From NCBI GenBank assembly GCA_047967505.1, contig CM106538.1: DNA of 64,000 nucleotides; one strand, 5' to 3'. Made by a program: the position numbers and the translations under genes. The notes under the pieces are model-generated. The model saw only the letters and a program-made list of their open reading frames with translations, searched no databases and had not been told where the DNA came from. The DNA comes from Dipteris shenzhenensis. Lineage: Eukaryota > Polypodiophyta > Polypodiopsida > Gleicheniales. This document shows, piece after piece, positions 44,701 to 56,814 of this stretch; within the stretch, counting starts at the first letter, position 1; every line of letters begins with the position of its first letter.

Positions 44701-45773
44701 GCCTTTAGATGCGCCTGCTATTTTGCACATCTATCGGGAGCGTCTATATTTGCTTTGTCTTGTTGTGTTTGCACCCATCAAAAAAAAATTTTGTGTAATA
44801 AAGGTCGATATTTTTGTCGAAAAACGGCCTGTGCCTTGTAGTGTCCTGAGCCACGAAAAGAGCTCTTCCTATCAGTATTTTTCTCATAACTTTCTACTTG
44901 ATGCTCTGATCTTGATGGAGTCTTGATGAAACTTATATTAGCGAGAAGCTCTATTCAAGGAACATCTTCTTATGTTTTTCAACTTTGGTATCAGATGTCA
45001 GAACAAAAAGCTATGTCTCTTTGTGTGTGACTTTCTTTTTTAGACAATTTTTACCCTTTTTCAATAAAATGCCCATAACTTTTCAATCGCTTTTTCCTTT
45101 CTTATGAAAATTATGTTAGAGTGAAACCCATTACAAGCTGCATCTTTACATGTGTTTGAATCTTTGATATCATGTGTCTAATCAAAGTTATAGGCCTCTG
45201 TGTCTGATGACAATTTGCATAGTGTTTTGAGCTACTTGTAAAGGTGTCTATGAAGTAGGTGCAATGTTTCCCCAAAACGTACCCATCTGACCCAATCAGT
45301 GCCTTCAGACTCCTTGATATATATCACTTTTTGTTATATTGAGCCGCAAGATCTTCTTTCAACAATGTATCACTCTCTCTTTGGCGCAGACCCCGGCTTG
45401 GGGAGATTATGGCCTCTGCTAATTCTTTTCTTCTCCCTATGCTAAAGTACAACATCACTTGGGATGTTATCATCTTAATTCTCACCTAAGGGAGGAAAGT
45501 GTGGTGTGGTCTCTTGGCATAAAAGCTTCTATTTAATTTTCCTTTGCCACCAATAAAGATCCTTGTCACTAAGTCTGAAAGAAGTAGGAAGCTAAGAAGT
45601 GCGTGAAGTATTATTACCCCCAACTTCACGTCACAATTGCACTGCCTCCCTTCTCCAAACCTCGCATATGACTTGCCATTACTTTGCCACCTTTGCCTCA
45701 AGCTCACAAGCTCACAACTCAACTTAACTTGCTAAGGATTCCTCTATGTTTTCACTTCGTAGTTGTCGCTTGT

Positions 45774-45805
<32 letters not shown>

Positions 45806-46440
45806 CTTGTTATTTATTTACTTGTACCAGGTTGTGCTCCTTTATCTTGTGGCACCAACTTTGGTCAACTCTTATGTAGCCTCTTATGGCTAGGGTCATT
45901 GCTTGGATACGTATATATATATATATATATATATATTCATCTCTTGACTTTTTGAAAATTTTCTAGATATTACTTTGTAAGCTTCTTTATCAAATTTTGT
46001 AATGCCTTGTTTTCCTCTATTTTCTAATCTATCTTTTATCTCTAACCAATTTTTTCTAGAACCTTTACTATGCATAATATATATTTAAGACCTTTATAGT
46101 TTTAAGGATTTTAATGCTTGTGCTATATGATTTCGATGCCTTTTTTCATGGTCCTTAATGTTTAATTAATTTATTCCTTAAATTTTTTTCATTCCTCTAT
46201 TTAGTCCTCCTAAAGTTTTAGAAACTTGACTATTCTTTGGTCCTCCTTAATTTTTAGGTTCTCTCTAACCCTTATGTGTTTTCTCTCCCTCTTTCTATTT
46301 TCTATTTTTTCCTCTCTGTCCCTTTATATCTTCTTTGAAATCTCTTCATCTTTAATCACTTTATCCCTCTCTCTCCCTATATTCACCTTATTTAACACTT
46401 TTTTCTTTTTAAAAGTGAGCACGTGGATGACCCCCCTCAC
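44701..46440. other. Spacer with TA microsatellites, no gene recognised
   Basis: TA runs lie at 45778-45803 and 45912-45934. The small ORFs match nothing. At 46415-46440 CACGTGGATGACCCCCCTCAC resembles the right end of the TIR family but cannot be paired. Confidence 0.5.
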
Positions 46441-46578
46441 CTAACAGTATTTTCTTTATTTTCTTGTAGTTCCATATAAGTTTTCTTGTAATGGCCTTGT
46501 TACCCCTACACACACAATCACCCTCAACCCTCAACCCTCAAACATTTTATACTAACTCTATCCTTTGCCCAACCCAAC

Positions 46579-46580
<2 letters not shown>

Positions 46581-46634
<54 letters not shown>
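46581..46634. repeat. CA microsatellite
   Basis: About 26 CA units, ending in GCACGCACGTGCAC. Confidence 0.98.
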
Positions 46635-46637
<3 letters not shown>

Positions 46638-47329
46638 GCACGTGCACAACAAGACAAAGCACCCATAGACATGCACATAGATGCATTTCCTTAACTAAAT
46701 AAAACTTACGGGTGTGTCTGTTTATGGGTCTATAGGCTCGCGTCTATAGGCATGTCTATATAACAAATAGGCACGCCTATAGACATGCTTTTGGATGCTC
46801 TCTAGAAATTTTTAAAAAATAGAAAGACACATACATAGACATGCTTATAGATGCTCTATAGAATCTTTTTTTTTAATAAAAGCAGAATTTTGTGTGGTTG
46901 AACAAAATGTTGTGTATGCTACGTGGTTACAAGAATCCCATTTTCACATTGTGCAATTCAATTCTTATAGCCAACGGCATTTTAATTAGCACAATTCCAA
47001 CCACATCTATAGCAGATGATTACAATTCCGAATAAAACATTACAACTCCAAAACATTTAGTTCACAAGGCATTCATTGATAGAATGTTGGACAAGGAAAT
47101 TGAAAGCCAAAAAAATGAAAGGAGTGTATATTAATTCATAGCCCAAAAAGTGATTGTATGTACATATAGCACGAAGCCTAGTCACATCCTGTGGTTTCAA
47201 GTATTAAAAATAAGAGGAGTGTATATACATGAGAGGCATATTGAAGCCAATCCAATGCCTTCAAGTACAAAAAACACTAGCTAGCACTACTTCTACGACT
47301 AATCTAAGTTCTCTGCATCCTCGCTCCCT

Positions 47330-47813
47330 TCTTTGCTCCCTTCTTTGCTCCCTTCTTCCTCATCTTCTTCCTCCTGATCAGCCCTAGGCCCTATAAATGA
47401 GGGATAACATGTATCAATGTATGAAAGTCAAATCTTTATTTACAACATTGACATTATTTAATTACTTTTAAATACCTGGGGGGCGCTCCAGTAGCTCACA
47501 TATACTGCTCCTCAGTAATCAACCCATCATCATAGAAGTGCCTCCATGTATCTCCTCTGTGATGGTGGTGGTGGTAGGATGTCTCAACAGGAGTTGGGTA
47601 CCTACCCACGATATCAAGCTGGAAGATGACACAATTTGCAGAGGGGTTATATAACTCCCAAAAGATGGCATCCCGAAGATCAAGTGAGGCTGAAGAGCTT
47701 CCTAGCCAGATGATTAATTGAAGAAAAGAAAAGAAGAAGATTACCATCGAGCATGCCCTCTTTCCATCATGCAAAAGAAAAAATAGAGTGACAGCCTGAC
47801 ATTGAGTAAGCAT
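47330..47813 (-). pseudogene. Second-gene relic, left arm of the inverted duplication
   Basis: WLGSSSASLDLRDAIFWELYN is followed directly by FQLDIVGRYPTPVETSYHHHHHRGDTWRHFYDD, with loss of the intervening exon. Downstream, 47340-47390 encodes a Glu-rich segment. Confidence 0.65.
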
Positions 47814-47884
47814 TTGCAGACTCCTACATTCTTTGAATTAGAGTGACATAAGTTTGTATCTACTTACTCAATGTCAGGCTGTTG
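47789..47884. repeat. 22-bp inverted repeat at the polypurine tract border
   Basis: ACAGCCTGACATTGAGTAAGCA at 47789 and TACTTACTCAATGTCAGGCTGT at 47863 pair with one mismatch around a loop of about 52 nt. Confidence 0.9.
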
Positions 47885-47894
47885 AAGCTTCATG

Positions 47895-48556
47895 TGGGGA
47901 AAAAGAGAGAAGGAAAGAGAGAAGAAAAGAGAGGAGAAGAGAAGAGAAAAAAGAGAGAAAAAGAGAGGAGAAAAAGGAGAAAAGAGAGGAGAAAAAAGAG
48001 AGAAAAAGAGAGGAGATAAGAGAGAAAAAGAGAAAAAGTGAGGATAAAAGAGAGAAAAAGAGAAGGAAAGAGAGGAGAAAAGAGAGGAAAATTGAGGAAA
48101 AGAGAGGAGAAAAAAGGGAGAAAAAGAGGAGATAAGAGAGAAAAAGAGAGGAAAAGACAAAAAGAGAGGATAAAAGAGAAAGAAAAAGAGATAAAAAGTG
48201 AGGATAAAAGAGAGAAAAAGAGAGAAGGAAAGAGAGGAGAAAAAAGAGAGAAAAAGAGAGCAGATAAGAGAGAAAAAGAGAGGAGAAAAGAGAGGAAAAG
48301 AGACGAAAAGAGAGGATAAAAGAGAGAGGGAAAAAGAGAGAAAAAGTGACGATAAAAGAGAGAAAAAGAGAGAAGGAAAGAGAGAAGAAAAGAGAGGAGA
48401 AAAAAGAGAGAAAAAGAGAGGAGATAAGAGACAAAAAGAGAGAAAGAAAGAGAGAATAAAAGAGAGAAGGAAAAAGAGAGAAAGAAAGTGAGGATAAAAG
48501 AGAGAAAAAGAGAGAAGGAAAGAGATGAGAAAAGAGAGGAAAAGAGAGGAAATTGC
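47895..48556. repeat. Polypurine tract (GAGAAAAAGAGA-type), about 660 bp
   Basis: The plus strand is almost purely A and G, built of AAGAGAGAAAAAGAGAGG(A/G) units, with rare T and C at GATAAGAGAG or GATAAAAGAG spots. The 232- and 240-aa ORFs on the minus strand are Ser/Leu/Phe-rich artefacts of this repeat. Confidence 0.97.
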
Positions 48557-48599
48557 TAACAACTATAGAGATTGATTTATTCACTACAAAGAGCAACCA

Positions 48600-49345
48600 A
48601 AAAAGTTGGCTGATGAGACCATCGCTGTTGTCGCTCTAAGTATCCCAATCCCCCCAATGTTTTGTTCACAGATAAATGGGCAAAGTCAAAGATTATTATT
48701 ATACTTGCCAATACAAGATCTTCGCTTAAGAGGCAGGCAAAGAGGCAGGCACTAGCTGATTTTGTGAAGAGAGAGGGAGGTCAACCACCAAGGGGCCAGC
48801 CCCACGTTGCTCAAAAGTGAGTAGAAGAAAGCAATGAAGATAGCGAAGGTAGACCCCAGTCTCAGCACATGGAGGCACGAAGGATCCAAATGGAGCAATA
48901 TGGAAATGTGCATTTTGGAGCAGGGGGTGTTGAATCATGGGAGGCCCAATTTGTAAGTATTGATCTCAAATTATATTTTGTTTATGTGGTTTATTAGGAG
49001 GTTGTTTCTTTGTACTAACCCCTCTGTAAATTGTGTCATCTTGTAGCTTGATATCATGGGCAGGTACCCTACTCCTATCGCGATAACCTCCCACCACCAC
49101 CATTGTAGAGGAGATACATGGAGGGACTTCTATGATGACCGGTTGATTCTTGAGGAGAAGTGTATATGGGCTACTGGCCCAAGTATTTAAAAGTACTTAA
49201 ATAATGTCAATATTGTAAATAAAGATTTGAATTTTCATACATGGATACATGTTGTCCCTCGTTTACAGGGCTCTGGGGCTGATCAAGAGGAAGAAGATCA
49301 GGAAGAAGGCGATGAAGAAGGGAGCGAGGATGCATAGAACTTAGA
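48600..49345 (+). pseudogene. Second-gene relic, right arm of the inverted duplication
   Basis: Has the same blocks as 30001-30775: TTGGCTGATGAGACC, AGGCAGGCACTAGC, the STAR-like MEARRIQMEQYGN region near 48870, LDIMGRYPTPI near 49050, RGDTWRDFYDDRLILEEK, and a Glu/Asp-rich end at 49280-49337. Stops interrupt it. Confidence 0.65.
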
Positions 49346-49995
49346 TTAGTCATAAAAGTAGCGCTATCTACTCTTTTTTATACTTGAAGCCATTGGCTTG
49401 GCTTCGTGCCTCTCTTGTATGTACACTCCACTTATTTTTTTAACTTGAAACCACAAGATATGGCTTGGCTTCGGTGCTATATGTACATACAAGCACTTTT
49501 TGGACTATGAATTAATATACACTCCTTTTATTTTTTTGGCTTTCGATTTCCTTGTGCAACGTTCTATCAATGAATGCCTTGTGAACTAAATGTTTTGGAG
49601 TTGTAATGTTTTATTCGGAATTGTAATCGTCGGCTATAGACGTGCTTGAAATCATGTTAATTAAAATGCAGTTGGCTGTAGGAATTGAATTGCACAATGT
49701 GGAAATTGGATTCTTGTAATCACATAGCATACACAACATACATAGCATTCTATTCAACCACACAAAATTTTGCTTTATTTTAAAAAAAAATTCTGTAGAG
49801 CATCTATAAGCGTGTCTATGTGTGCGTCTTTCTTTTTTTTCAAATTTCTATACAGCATCTATAGGCATGTCTGTCTGTTATATACATGCGCCTATAGATG
49901 CAGGTTTGTAGACATGCAAATAGACACGTTCGTAAGTTTTTTTTAAAGTTAAGGAAACATGTCTGTGTTTGCGTCTATGGGTGCTTTGTGTTGTG

Positions 49996-50705
49996 TTTGT
50001 ACTACACAAAAGAACATGATTAAAACAATGAGGATGCATTTTGTAGCCACTTTGACCATAAATACCCAAATTAAGTAGAAAGGTATGAAATTTACATGTG
50101 GCATACATCCAACTACAAGCTCTGGGGCTCTCGATCGGTTATGTCCTCTCCATCATCTTTGACTTCACACGAAGAGCTTCTTGTAGCTAATCATGTGACA
50201 TGTGTCTAAGGGGAAGAAAAAGTTCTGGTGGACATAGCACCCTTTGCATGTGCATGACTCTAAATCTTGTCCTCTCATTTATTCATTTTTCTTTGGCCTC
50301 TTCATATCTCTCCACGCATCTATGCATCTTGGTACTATTGAGGACACAAAACTTATAGAGTTTCTTTCTTTGCTCTTCACTCATCTTTCTTACAATCCCT
50401 TTATGCTAGGGGACCTCCATAACAACACGATCATCGTCCTTGATGTTCCAAGCATGTGGCATATTGGGATCCATGGATATAAGAAACTCTGTGGTGTATA
50501 ATAATGACTCTTGCATTGCAAGCCATCCCTCTGCCATGCTTTCTTCGGGTCTTATCTAACGATCATTTAAAATTGTAAGAAATACAATGAAGGTAATATG
50601 ATAGTAAGCATACCTAACAAAGCCAGTGATCTTGTAGATAGCTTTTCTAACATCTTCTGATAAGCATCGTCTCACTATGATTGGGAGGATAAACTACCCA
50701 AGCAA
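49996..50705 (-). pseudogene. DUF4218 region fragment, direct repeat of 40195-41165
   Basis: Sequence from TTTGTACTACACAAAAGAACATGATTAAAACAATGAGGATGC onward follows 40195-40770. It then jumps at 50558 to the equivalent of 41020, losing the DUF4218 core. It is adjacent to TNP2 sequence at 50715, so together they are the remains of one transposase gene on the minus strand. Confidence 0.8.
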
Positions 50706-50714
50706 CAAAGAAAT

Positions 50715-51860
50715 TTGTCCACACCGTCCATACCCAATCCAAGTATCAAGTTCCTAGGTTCTTCCTTGAAGCTTGGCTGTGTCTTCAATATGCTTCCACA
50801 TAGGAGTGTCTATGTGAGTTCTCCACTTCCCATTGGTTGATCGATGGGAGGAATACCATGACATGAGCTTTGCAATGGATTTGCACTTGAACATATGTTA
50901 GATGTGAGGGATTATGGGAAAATGTTGCAAAACCTTACGAGGCACATCCAAAGTTTTGAGATCTGCTCTATATGTTGCCTCTCCACAAGTAGGACACTCT
51001 CTTGCCTCCTTATGCGGTCCATGAAATAGAACACAATCATTGGTACACACATGGATGCGCTTGTAATCCAATCCTCCAAGAGAGGTCACATGTTGCCATG
51101 CCATATCTCTTGAGGTCGGTAATTTATTCTCCCTTGGAAGCATCTTACAGAATAGCCTGCACGTGAAGATCATAAATGAGAAAAAGTATTCAAGTAATTG
51201 ACCCACTAGCATAATTCACCATGTTTGCAAAATAGATTTTAAAGCTTACTTGAGTAATGCATTCAAACTTGCATTGCTCCATCCATAGTAACTCAAGGGA
51301 GGCACGTAGAACAGAGAATGTGCACCCCTCAAACACTGGTGTCAATGCTATAGTAAAAAGATCATCCTGCTCCATGCTACTATCATCCCTACTTGAGGAC
51401 TAATGGACAAATAAATCCTGCACCATATCATCAAACAACTCGTCGTCCACGGCCTCATGAGGCATAATGGTGGAGGGCTACTACTATCATCACTCTGTGC
51501 ATCCATAATGATCCCTCCTAAAGATCCCACCTTATATCACCGATGCTTCACCTCCTCACGATGAGCATAGGGCAACATTGCATATACGGGTGTGGCACTG
51601 CATCCTACATAAAATTAAAAAAGGATCATATATCAAACACATGAACACCCATAGGTATCTCAATCAACCTCAATATTTTAACACTTACTCGAGATATGGT
51701 CGCATCCCATTCTCTGTGCTTTGAGATGTTTCCTCGACATCGATCACACATACATTTGATTTTTTGCTCCAACCACATTTCTTGATGGTGGATACAGAGA
51801 GATTCATTCTCGCTAGAGGTATTTGTTGAAGATGAAGACATCCTACAAATACACAACCTA
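50715..51860 (-). pseudogene. TNP2-type transposase, N-terminal half, second copy
   Basis: 51626-51856 encodes the Ser-rich start with WLEQKIKCMCDRCRGN, here without the stop seen at 28440. 50898-51212 encodes the Transposase_21 start: LGGLDYKRIHVCTNDCVLFHG, ARECPTCGEATYRAD, KVLQHFPIIPH. 50720-50890 carries the WHSSHRSTNGKW and LDTWIGYGRCG part in broken frames. It ends near 50715, close to where the 27336 copy also ends. Part of the acidic middle block (51190-51530) is also kept. Confidence 0.85.
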
Positions 51861-51889
51861 AAAAATGTGTTCTTTCTTGATTATTTAAT

Positions 51890-52500
51890 GAGAAAACTCT
51901 ATAGCACATCTATAGGCACGTCTATAATGTGGAACGTGTCTATAGGTGTGTCTACACATAGTGTAGACGTGCTATTGGATGTGCTTTTAGATGCACAGAT
52001 TGGTTTTTAAACCTACATTTTGCTCATTTTCTCACTCCACTGCGCTTGCTTTCCTTTCAAAACATAGGTCTCCAAGCATACACACATAGTTCCAGGCTCC
52101 CACACTCATCTCCAAGCACCCACACTCATCTCCATGCATACACACTCATCCCCAAGCATACAAGAGAAGAAGGTGAACAAGGAAGCTACAAGAGAAGAAG
52201 GAGAGGAAGCTTTAAAGAAAGACAAGAAGCTTCCATACCTCTATCCAAGGTAAGTATCATGTCAGTTGGTCTTCTCTAGAAGTTGTTCTCTTTAGATTTG
52301 TCCTTTGTCGTATGCAAGGAAAGGATGTTTTTGGTACTTTTGTTCTTTTTTGGATCAGGTACATGTTGTTTTTAACTTTTTGTCAAAAGGTGTGTGTGGG
52401 AAAGTGTCTATCATTTCATCAACCATTATAGAAAATAGTGTAGTCGTGTCTATAGATGCGTTGTTTGCTGCATCTATAAATGTGCTCTAATAGACATTTT
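51890..52500. promoter_or_regulatory. Divergent intergenic region, second copy
   Basis: Motif clusters (GCACGTCTATA, GTGTCTATAGGTGTGTCTA, TCGTGTCTATAGATGCG) lie at 51900-52000 and 52435-52500. Between them are repeated CCACACTCATCTCCAAGCA(C/T) phrases and CTTCCATACCTCTATCCAAGGTAAGT, which also occurs at 28998. The shared exon-plus-GTAAGT segment indicates a conserved leader exon of the plus-strand gene. Confidence 0.65.
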
Positions 52501-52514
52501 TCAACATACATTTT

Positions 52515-53090
52515 CCCCCTTGGGCCTTCCCTTTCCCCTTCCCCTTCCCCTTCCCTTTCCCCTTCCCACCTCCCTTCTCCTTAATCCATTCCCCCTTCTC
52601 CTTCCCTTCTCCCTCCTTCCATTCTCCCATCCACCCTTCTCTTTTCTTTCTCCTTTCCCTTGCATGCATGTTTAATAAGTCTAATTTTCAATGCCATAAG
52701 CATTCGTGAGGAAATAAGGGATTCCATGAATGATGGAAATAAGTGATTGCATGAGGGAAATTGGATTGCAGCATGAGGGTAGGATAAAGAAAGAGCATGC
52801 ATGATGGAAATCCCCTTCCCCTTCCCTTTCCCCTTCCCATCTCCCTTCTCCTTAATCCATTCCCCCATCTCCTTCCATCCTCCCTCCTCCTTCCATTCTC
52901 CCATCCTTCCTTATATTTTCTTTCTCCTTTCCCTTGCATGCATGTTTAAATCAAATTTTCAATGCCTTAAGCATTCGTGAGGAAATAAGGGATTGCATGA
53001 ATGATGTAAATAAGTGATTGCATGAGGGAAATCGGACTGCAGCATGAGGTCAGGATAAAGAAAGAGGGATGCATGCTGGAAATCACGGGA
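52515..53090. repeat. Tandem duplication of about 275-290 bp with pyrimidine tracts
   Basis: Each unit has a CCCCTTCC-rich tract, CTCCTTAATCCATTCCCCC, TTTCTCCTTTCCCTTGCATGCATGTTTAA and a GGAAATAAGGGATT...GATTGCATGAGGGAAAT segment. The second copy starts near 52812. Shorter GCATGATGGAAATCACGGGATTGCATG repeats follow to 53150. Confidence 0.92.
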
Positions 53091-53159
53091 TTGCATGCAT
53101 GATGGAAAGAGGGCATGCATGATGGAAATCACGGGATTGCATGTTGATGGAAATCTTCT

Positions 53160-53420
53160 TCTCTTGTTTTCTGCAGTTCATCATGTGGCCAAGAAGCTCT
53201 TCAAGAGCCTTGCGTAATCTTTAGGATGCCGTATTATAGCACTTATATAACATTTTGGGGCACCCTCCCACTCCTCAGGAGTTATACACATTCATGACGA
53301 GTGCTCAACCCACCCCCTAGGAGTCAGTAGTACAGACTCCAAACCACCCCATACCCATGCCAACTGAGACTACTCCTATGGAATCAAGACAACCCAGTAG
53401 GCGATAGAGTTAAGGATGGT
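53160..53420 (+). pseudogene. Second-gene exon relic, third copy
   Basis: TTTTCTGCAGTTCATCATGTGGCCAAGAAGC matches the exon start at 29575. It continues with the HPPTPQELYTFMTSAQP-type block and CAGACTCCAAACCACCCC. A stop replaces the Trp region (CTTTAGGATG). Confidence 0.7.
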
Positions 53421-54369
53421 GTAAGTACAAGATCTAGCAAGAAATGAGGCTCAACTTGGAGAGGCATGGAAAGCTTCTTGTCCTCCTTCTTGTCTTTTCT
53501 TCTTGTCCTTCTTCTCTTGTGGCTGGACTACTTGGAGATGGGGTGTGCTTGGAGATGAGACCTCCTTCTTGTCTTTCTTGTCATGGAGATGAGGTTTAGG
53601 GGGAGATTTTGTAGGCGACGAAGTGGAAAAGCATGGAATAGCAAAGTGGACATGTTTTGGGGATCGTTCTCAAGGCTATTAGGGGGCCCAATCCTTTCCT
53701 CGCATCATGTTGTCAATGCAAGCTCGTGTTGCCTCCTCTTCCACTAAGTGTCACTCTCATAGGCCTTCAAACTCGATTCAACTTGTTTCTCTATGAGAAG
53801 AGAAAGGGGGTGGAAAGGAGGATAGGGTTGAAAAGTGTGACCAGGGTGAATGGGGAAGGGGAACAAAGGTGTGGCCCTGAGACCTTCGAAGTATGCAACA
53901 TGCTCGATCGCCATGGTGCTTATTAGAGTTTCTTTGATGGTGAGCAAGTGTTGGCAGACACGGTTAAAGAGGGTTACTACACCGAGGGGGTTGTACTACT
54001 CATGGGAAGGAATATTCTTTAGGTATTAAGAAGTAGCTCCAACTTGCACCCTCACAGCCAACCCTTCCCCTACCTAACCCTTTGGTAGTTTTGACTATAC
54101 CACTCACCTCGATGTCTATTATGCCTCCCCAAGTGACCATAGCTATCACGACTAGTGTAGGGATGATCTTGAGTCTCAAAAACCCATCAAATTGCTCTTT
54201 AAAAGGAAGGTCAGCAATGCCCTATCATCAAGACATCCTCCACCACTACTAGCAAGCCCTCAGGGATAAACATAGATCAGGAACATAGTCAAAACATAAC
54301 TGACGTATTAATAGTCTACCAAATGGACAACACTTCATTAGGAAACATGTAAAGGAATCAACACATATT
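53421..54369. other. No recognisable gene
   Basis: Contains GATGAG(G)...CTTCTTGTC phrases repeated at 53480-53590. The 89-aa ORF at 53657 has no family resemblance. Confidence 0.4.
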
Positions 54370-54640
54370 GATGCACTATATGTACAACCAAGCCACCTTG
54401 GCTTGCAATGAATCCTGGGTATCAAACTTCCTAAGCTAGTAAGCTCAAGTTAGAGGGAGAGTGGTGTTTGTACTATCACCTTATGTGTCCCTCTCTCTAT
54501 TACAAAGCCTTTTCTAGATGAAGCAAAACTGCCTTCTAAAAGATGGTGTGCTCATCTCACTACACCCCTACTTGCCATTGGTTGACCGCCCTAAATCATC
54601 TACTTCATCGCATGCTACTACCACTACTTGATTCAAAAAA
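54370..54640. repeat. Dispersed repeat, copy 2
   Basis: Matches 13215-13460 (see there). It lies next to a LINE relic. Confidence 0.65.
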
Positions 54641-54779
54641 TTAAGCCACACTACTGCTCGTTCTAGCCAATGTGGCACTTGGTACCGCTTATAGAACCAC
54701 GTTCACTCCCATGGATTGTTGGCCTTAACTTGACGGCCAACACCCTTGAGGGAGATCCCCTACCACCTTGGAAAGAAGG

Positions 54780-55860
54780 ACCATCTCAACATCATTAATC
54801 TTGAACTGTTTTATCCCCAAAAATTTCCAAAATGCAACCTTTGGTCTCACAAATGTAGCTAATATCTAATACAGTTCTTATCCAATGACCTGGCACAAGG
54901 GAGGTCAATGTAATCTAGAGGTCTATCATTTTATTGGTGTTCCCAACCCCACCAAATATACTCCATTAAATTGGCATCCTCTCTTAGACCTCATGTGCCT
55001 CTCCACTTAATGATTTCTCCATAGTGCTTCCAAGTGCTAATCAAACTGGCCACCAAATCAGAGCCATTGATTTTCAATGGAAACCAGGAAAAGAACTTGT
55101 CATACCAAGAGGGATCTCTCAATTGCCCAAATCCCATATCTGTACCCTTCTCCACATAGTTTTTTACTAACTCAATCCATAGAGATGAACATTTAAATAG
55201 CTAAGGAATCCACTTACAAAGCAAAGAATAGTTTCTTAACTCCATATCATGTATACCTAGTGCTTCTTGTTATTTAGGAGCCTTGAGATACTCCTATGCA
55301 ACATAATGAAGACATCTGCACCCACAATCTTCTACCCATAAAAAGGATATAAGTATCTTCTCAACTTCTTGCCAATGATAGGTCTTGAAGTTCCAAACCA
55401 AAGCTACATAGTAGTGGTCGTAGCCAAGATGTGCTTAGTCACTAAAATTTTGGCATTCTAACTGAAATTCAAATGATGCCATGCCCATATCATTTTCTTT
55501 ATTCAATCTTTAAACCAATCAAATCTTTAGAGAGGGGTTAACCCCAAGCCTAAAGGAACTCCTAGATGTTAAAATATCTCTCCACCATGAGATAACAATT
55601 TGATGGTGAAAGTAGCCACCCAATCAAGCAAACTATCATGAATAACTCTCAAAGAAAAATTATTGCTCCAACCGTATATTCAGACCCCAAAGTTTCACAA
55701 AAGTTTTGCAATGCAGCAAACAAATTCTCTACATTCTCCCTAGATTCCTCTACAAAATCTGCCATATCATCAGTAAAGATTTGAGTACAAATTTGCTTAC
55801 TTGATGCAAGGGTCCACCCCTTGATCAATGCTTCGCTACTAGAAACCTATATTATCATTA
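54780..55860 (-). pseudogene. LINE-type reverse transcriptase relic
   Basis: On the minus strand, GWTLASSKQ..TQIFTDDMADFVEES and NVENLFAALQNFCETLGS follow the pattern of plant non-LTR RT around the active site. Its YADD motif appears as FTDD. Downstream, toward lower coordinates, GWFNP-type PLGLGLTPL, KKMIWAWHHLNFS, AKILVTKHILA and LRRYLYPFYG blocks match the region after the RT core. Many stops show it is dead. No poly-A tail or target duplication is visible. Confidence 0.72.
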
Positions 55861-56388
55861 TGCTAAACCTACTAGTAGAAACCTAATTGGAATTGAGATG
55901 CAATGGGTAATGGATAGTTTCTTAATTTAATTGTTTGTGATAAGTGAGGAAAATTTCTTGATTTCACCAAAATGAAATATGAAATTAATTGTGCATATGT
56001 TCCATTCTAAAATATAAAAGAAAAGAGAAAACTAGCATATTGTTAATTCTTATGAGTGTAGGATTTAGCTAAAAGGACTAAGTGTAAAAGGTAGGTGTTG
56101 AGAGAATGGACAAATAGTTGATAATTCTCAATGTTGAGCTAGTGCTGGAACACAGTACGTGTGTGCATGCAAGAGGAATACTATTGATTCAATCATGATA
56201 AACCATATAAAGTAAACTTTAAAAGCACAACCCTTTATTAATTCCCCTATACACATGCTAGCACTATTTTAAAAATCTCCTAGAGTGTGTAACTTTTAGC
56301 TAGATTTTGAGACCCCCTCATATATTGTACACAATCTATGAATTTGTACTTTCTATTCACATTAAGTGCTAAAACCCAAATTCATCAC

Positions 56389-56389
56389 A

Positions 56390-56436
<47 letters not shown>
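56389..56436. repeat. CT microsatellite
   Basis: About 22 CT units. It starts a block (AATTAAAGCTTATGTCTAAAGTCATTCAAAAAGAATG...) that recurs after the second CT run at 56771-56810. Confidence 0.97.
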
Positions 56437-56441
<5 letters not shown>

Positions 56442-56769
56442 CTCTTAATTAAAGCTTATGTCTAAAGTCATTCAAAAAGAATGTTACCAAGGACAACAAA
56501 TATGACTTTGCATATGCTTCTTCCGCACGTCATCGCATAGGCTCCCATTGCATATGATGGTGAGTGGTATGCAAGTTGCCATGCTCTTGAGTAAATGGAC
56601 TTGGTCAAGAGCACTACAATTGGCATTACCACCCAGAGGCCTACGCGATGGTGACATGGAAGAATCAAGTCTTCAATGCCAAAACCCTAAGCACAAGACA
56701 TTTATAATGCATGATGAGACAATACCATACTCCCACCCATCAACATCATGCACGATATGACAAAATAAA

Positions 56770-56814
<45 letters not shown>

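Larger units (their letters stand above)
46645..49995. repeat. Large inverted duplication of the second-gene end of a TNP2-type element
   Basis: Left arm about 46645-47810 (element reading leftward) and right arm about 48600-49995 (rightward). Landmarks: GCACAACAAGACAAAGCACCC at 46645 against GGGTGCTTTGTGTTGTGT at 49978. TACTTCTACGACTAATCTAAG at 47290 matches the complement of the sequence near 49345. GTTGTGTATGCTACGTGG at 46910 matches near 49730. Outer ends carry the CGTCTAT-type arrays (46660-46870 and 49795-49985). The arms differ by indels. The left arm has the gene blocks fused without an intron, so it is not a simple recent copy. Confidence 0.82.

Noticed and set aside
47864-48596. Two minus-strand ORFs of 232 and 240 aa, very rich in Ser, Leu and Phe
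   Set aside because: They are the polypurine tract read as protein on the pyrimidine strand. The repeat lacks stops by composition and shows no domain.
53657-53926. 89-aa ORF as a gene
   Set aside because: No domain, no splice context and no conserved copy. Indistinguishable from chance.
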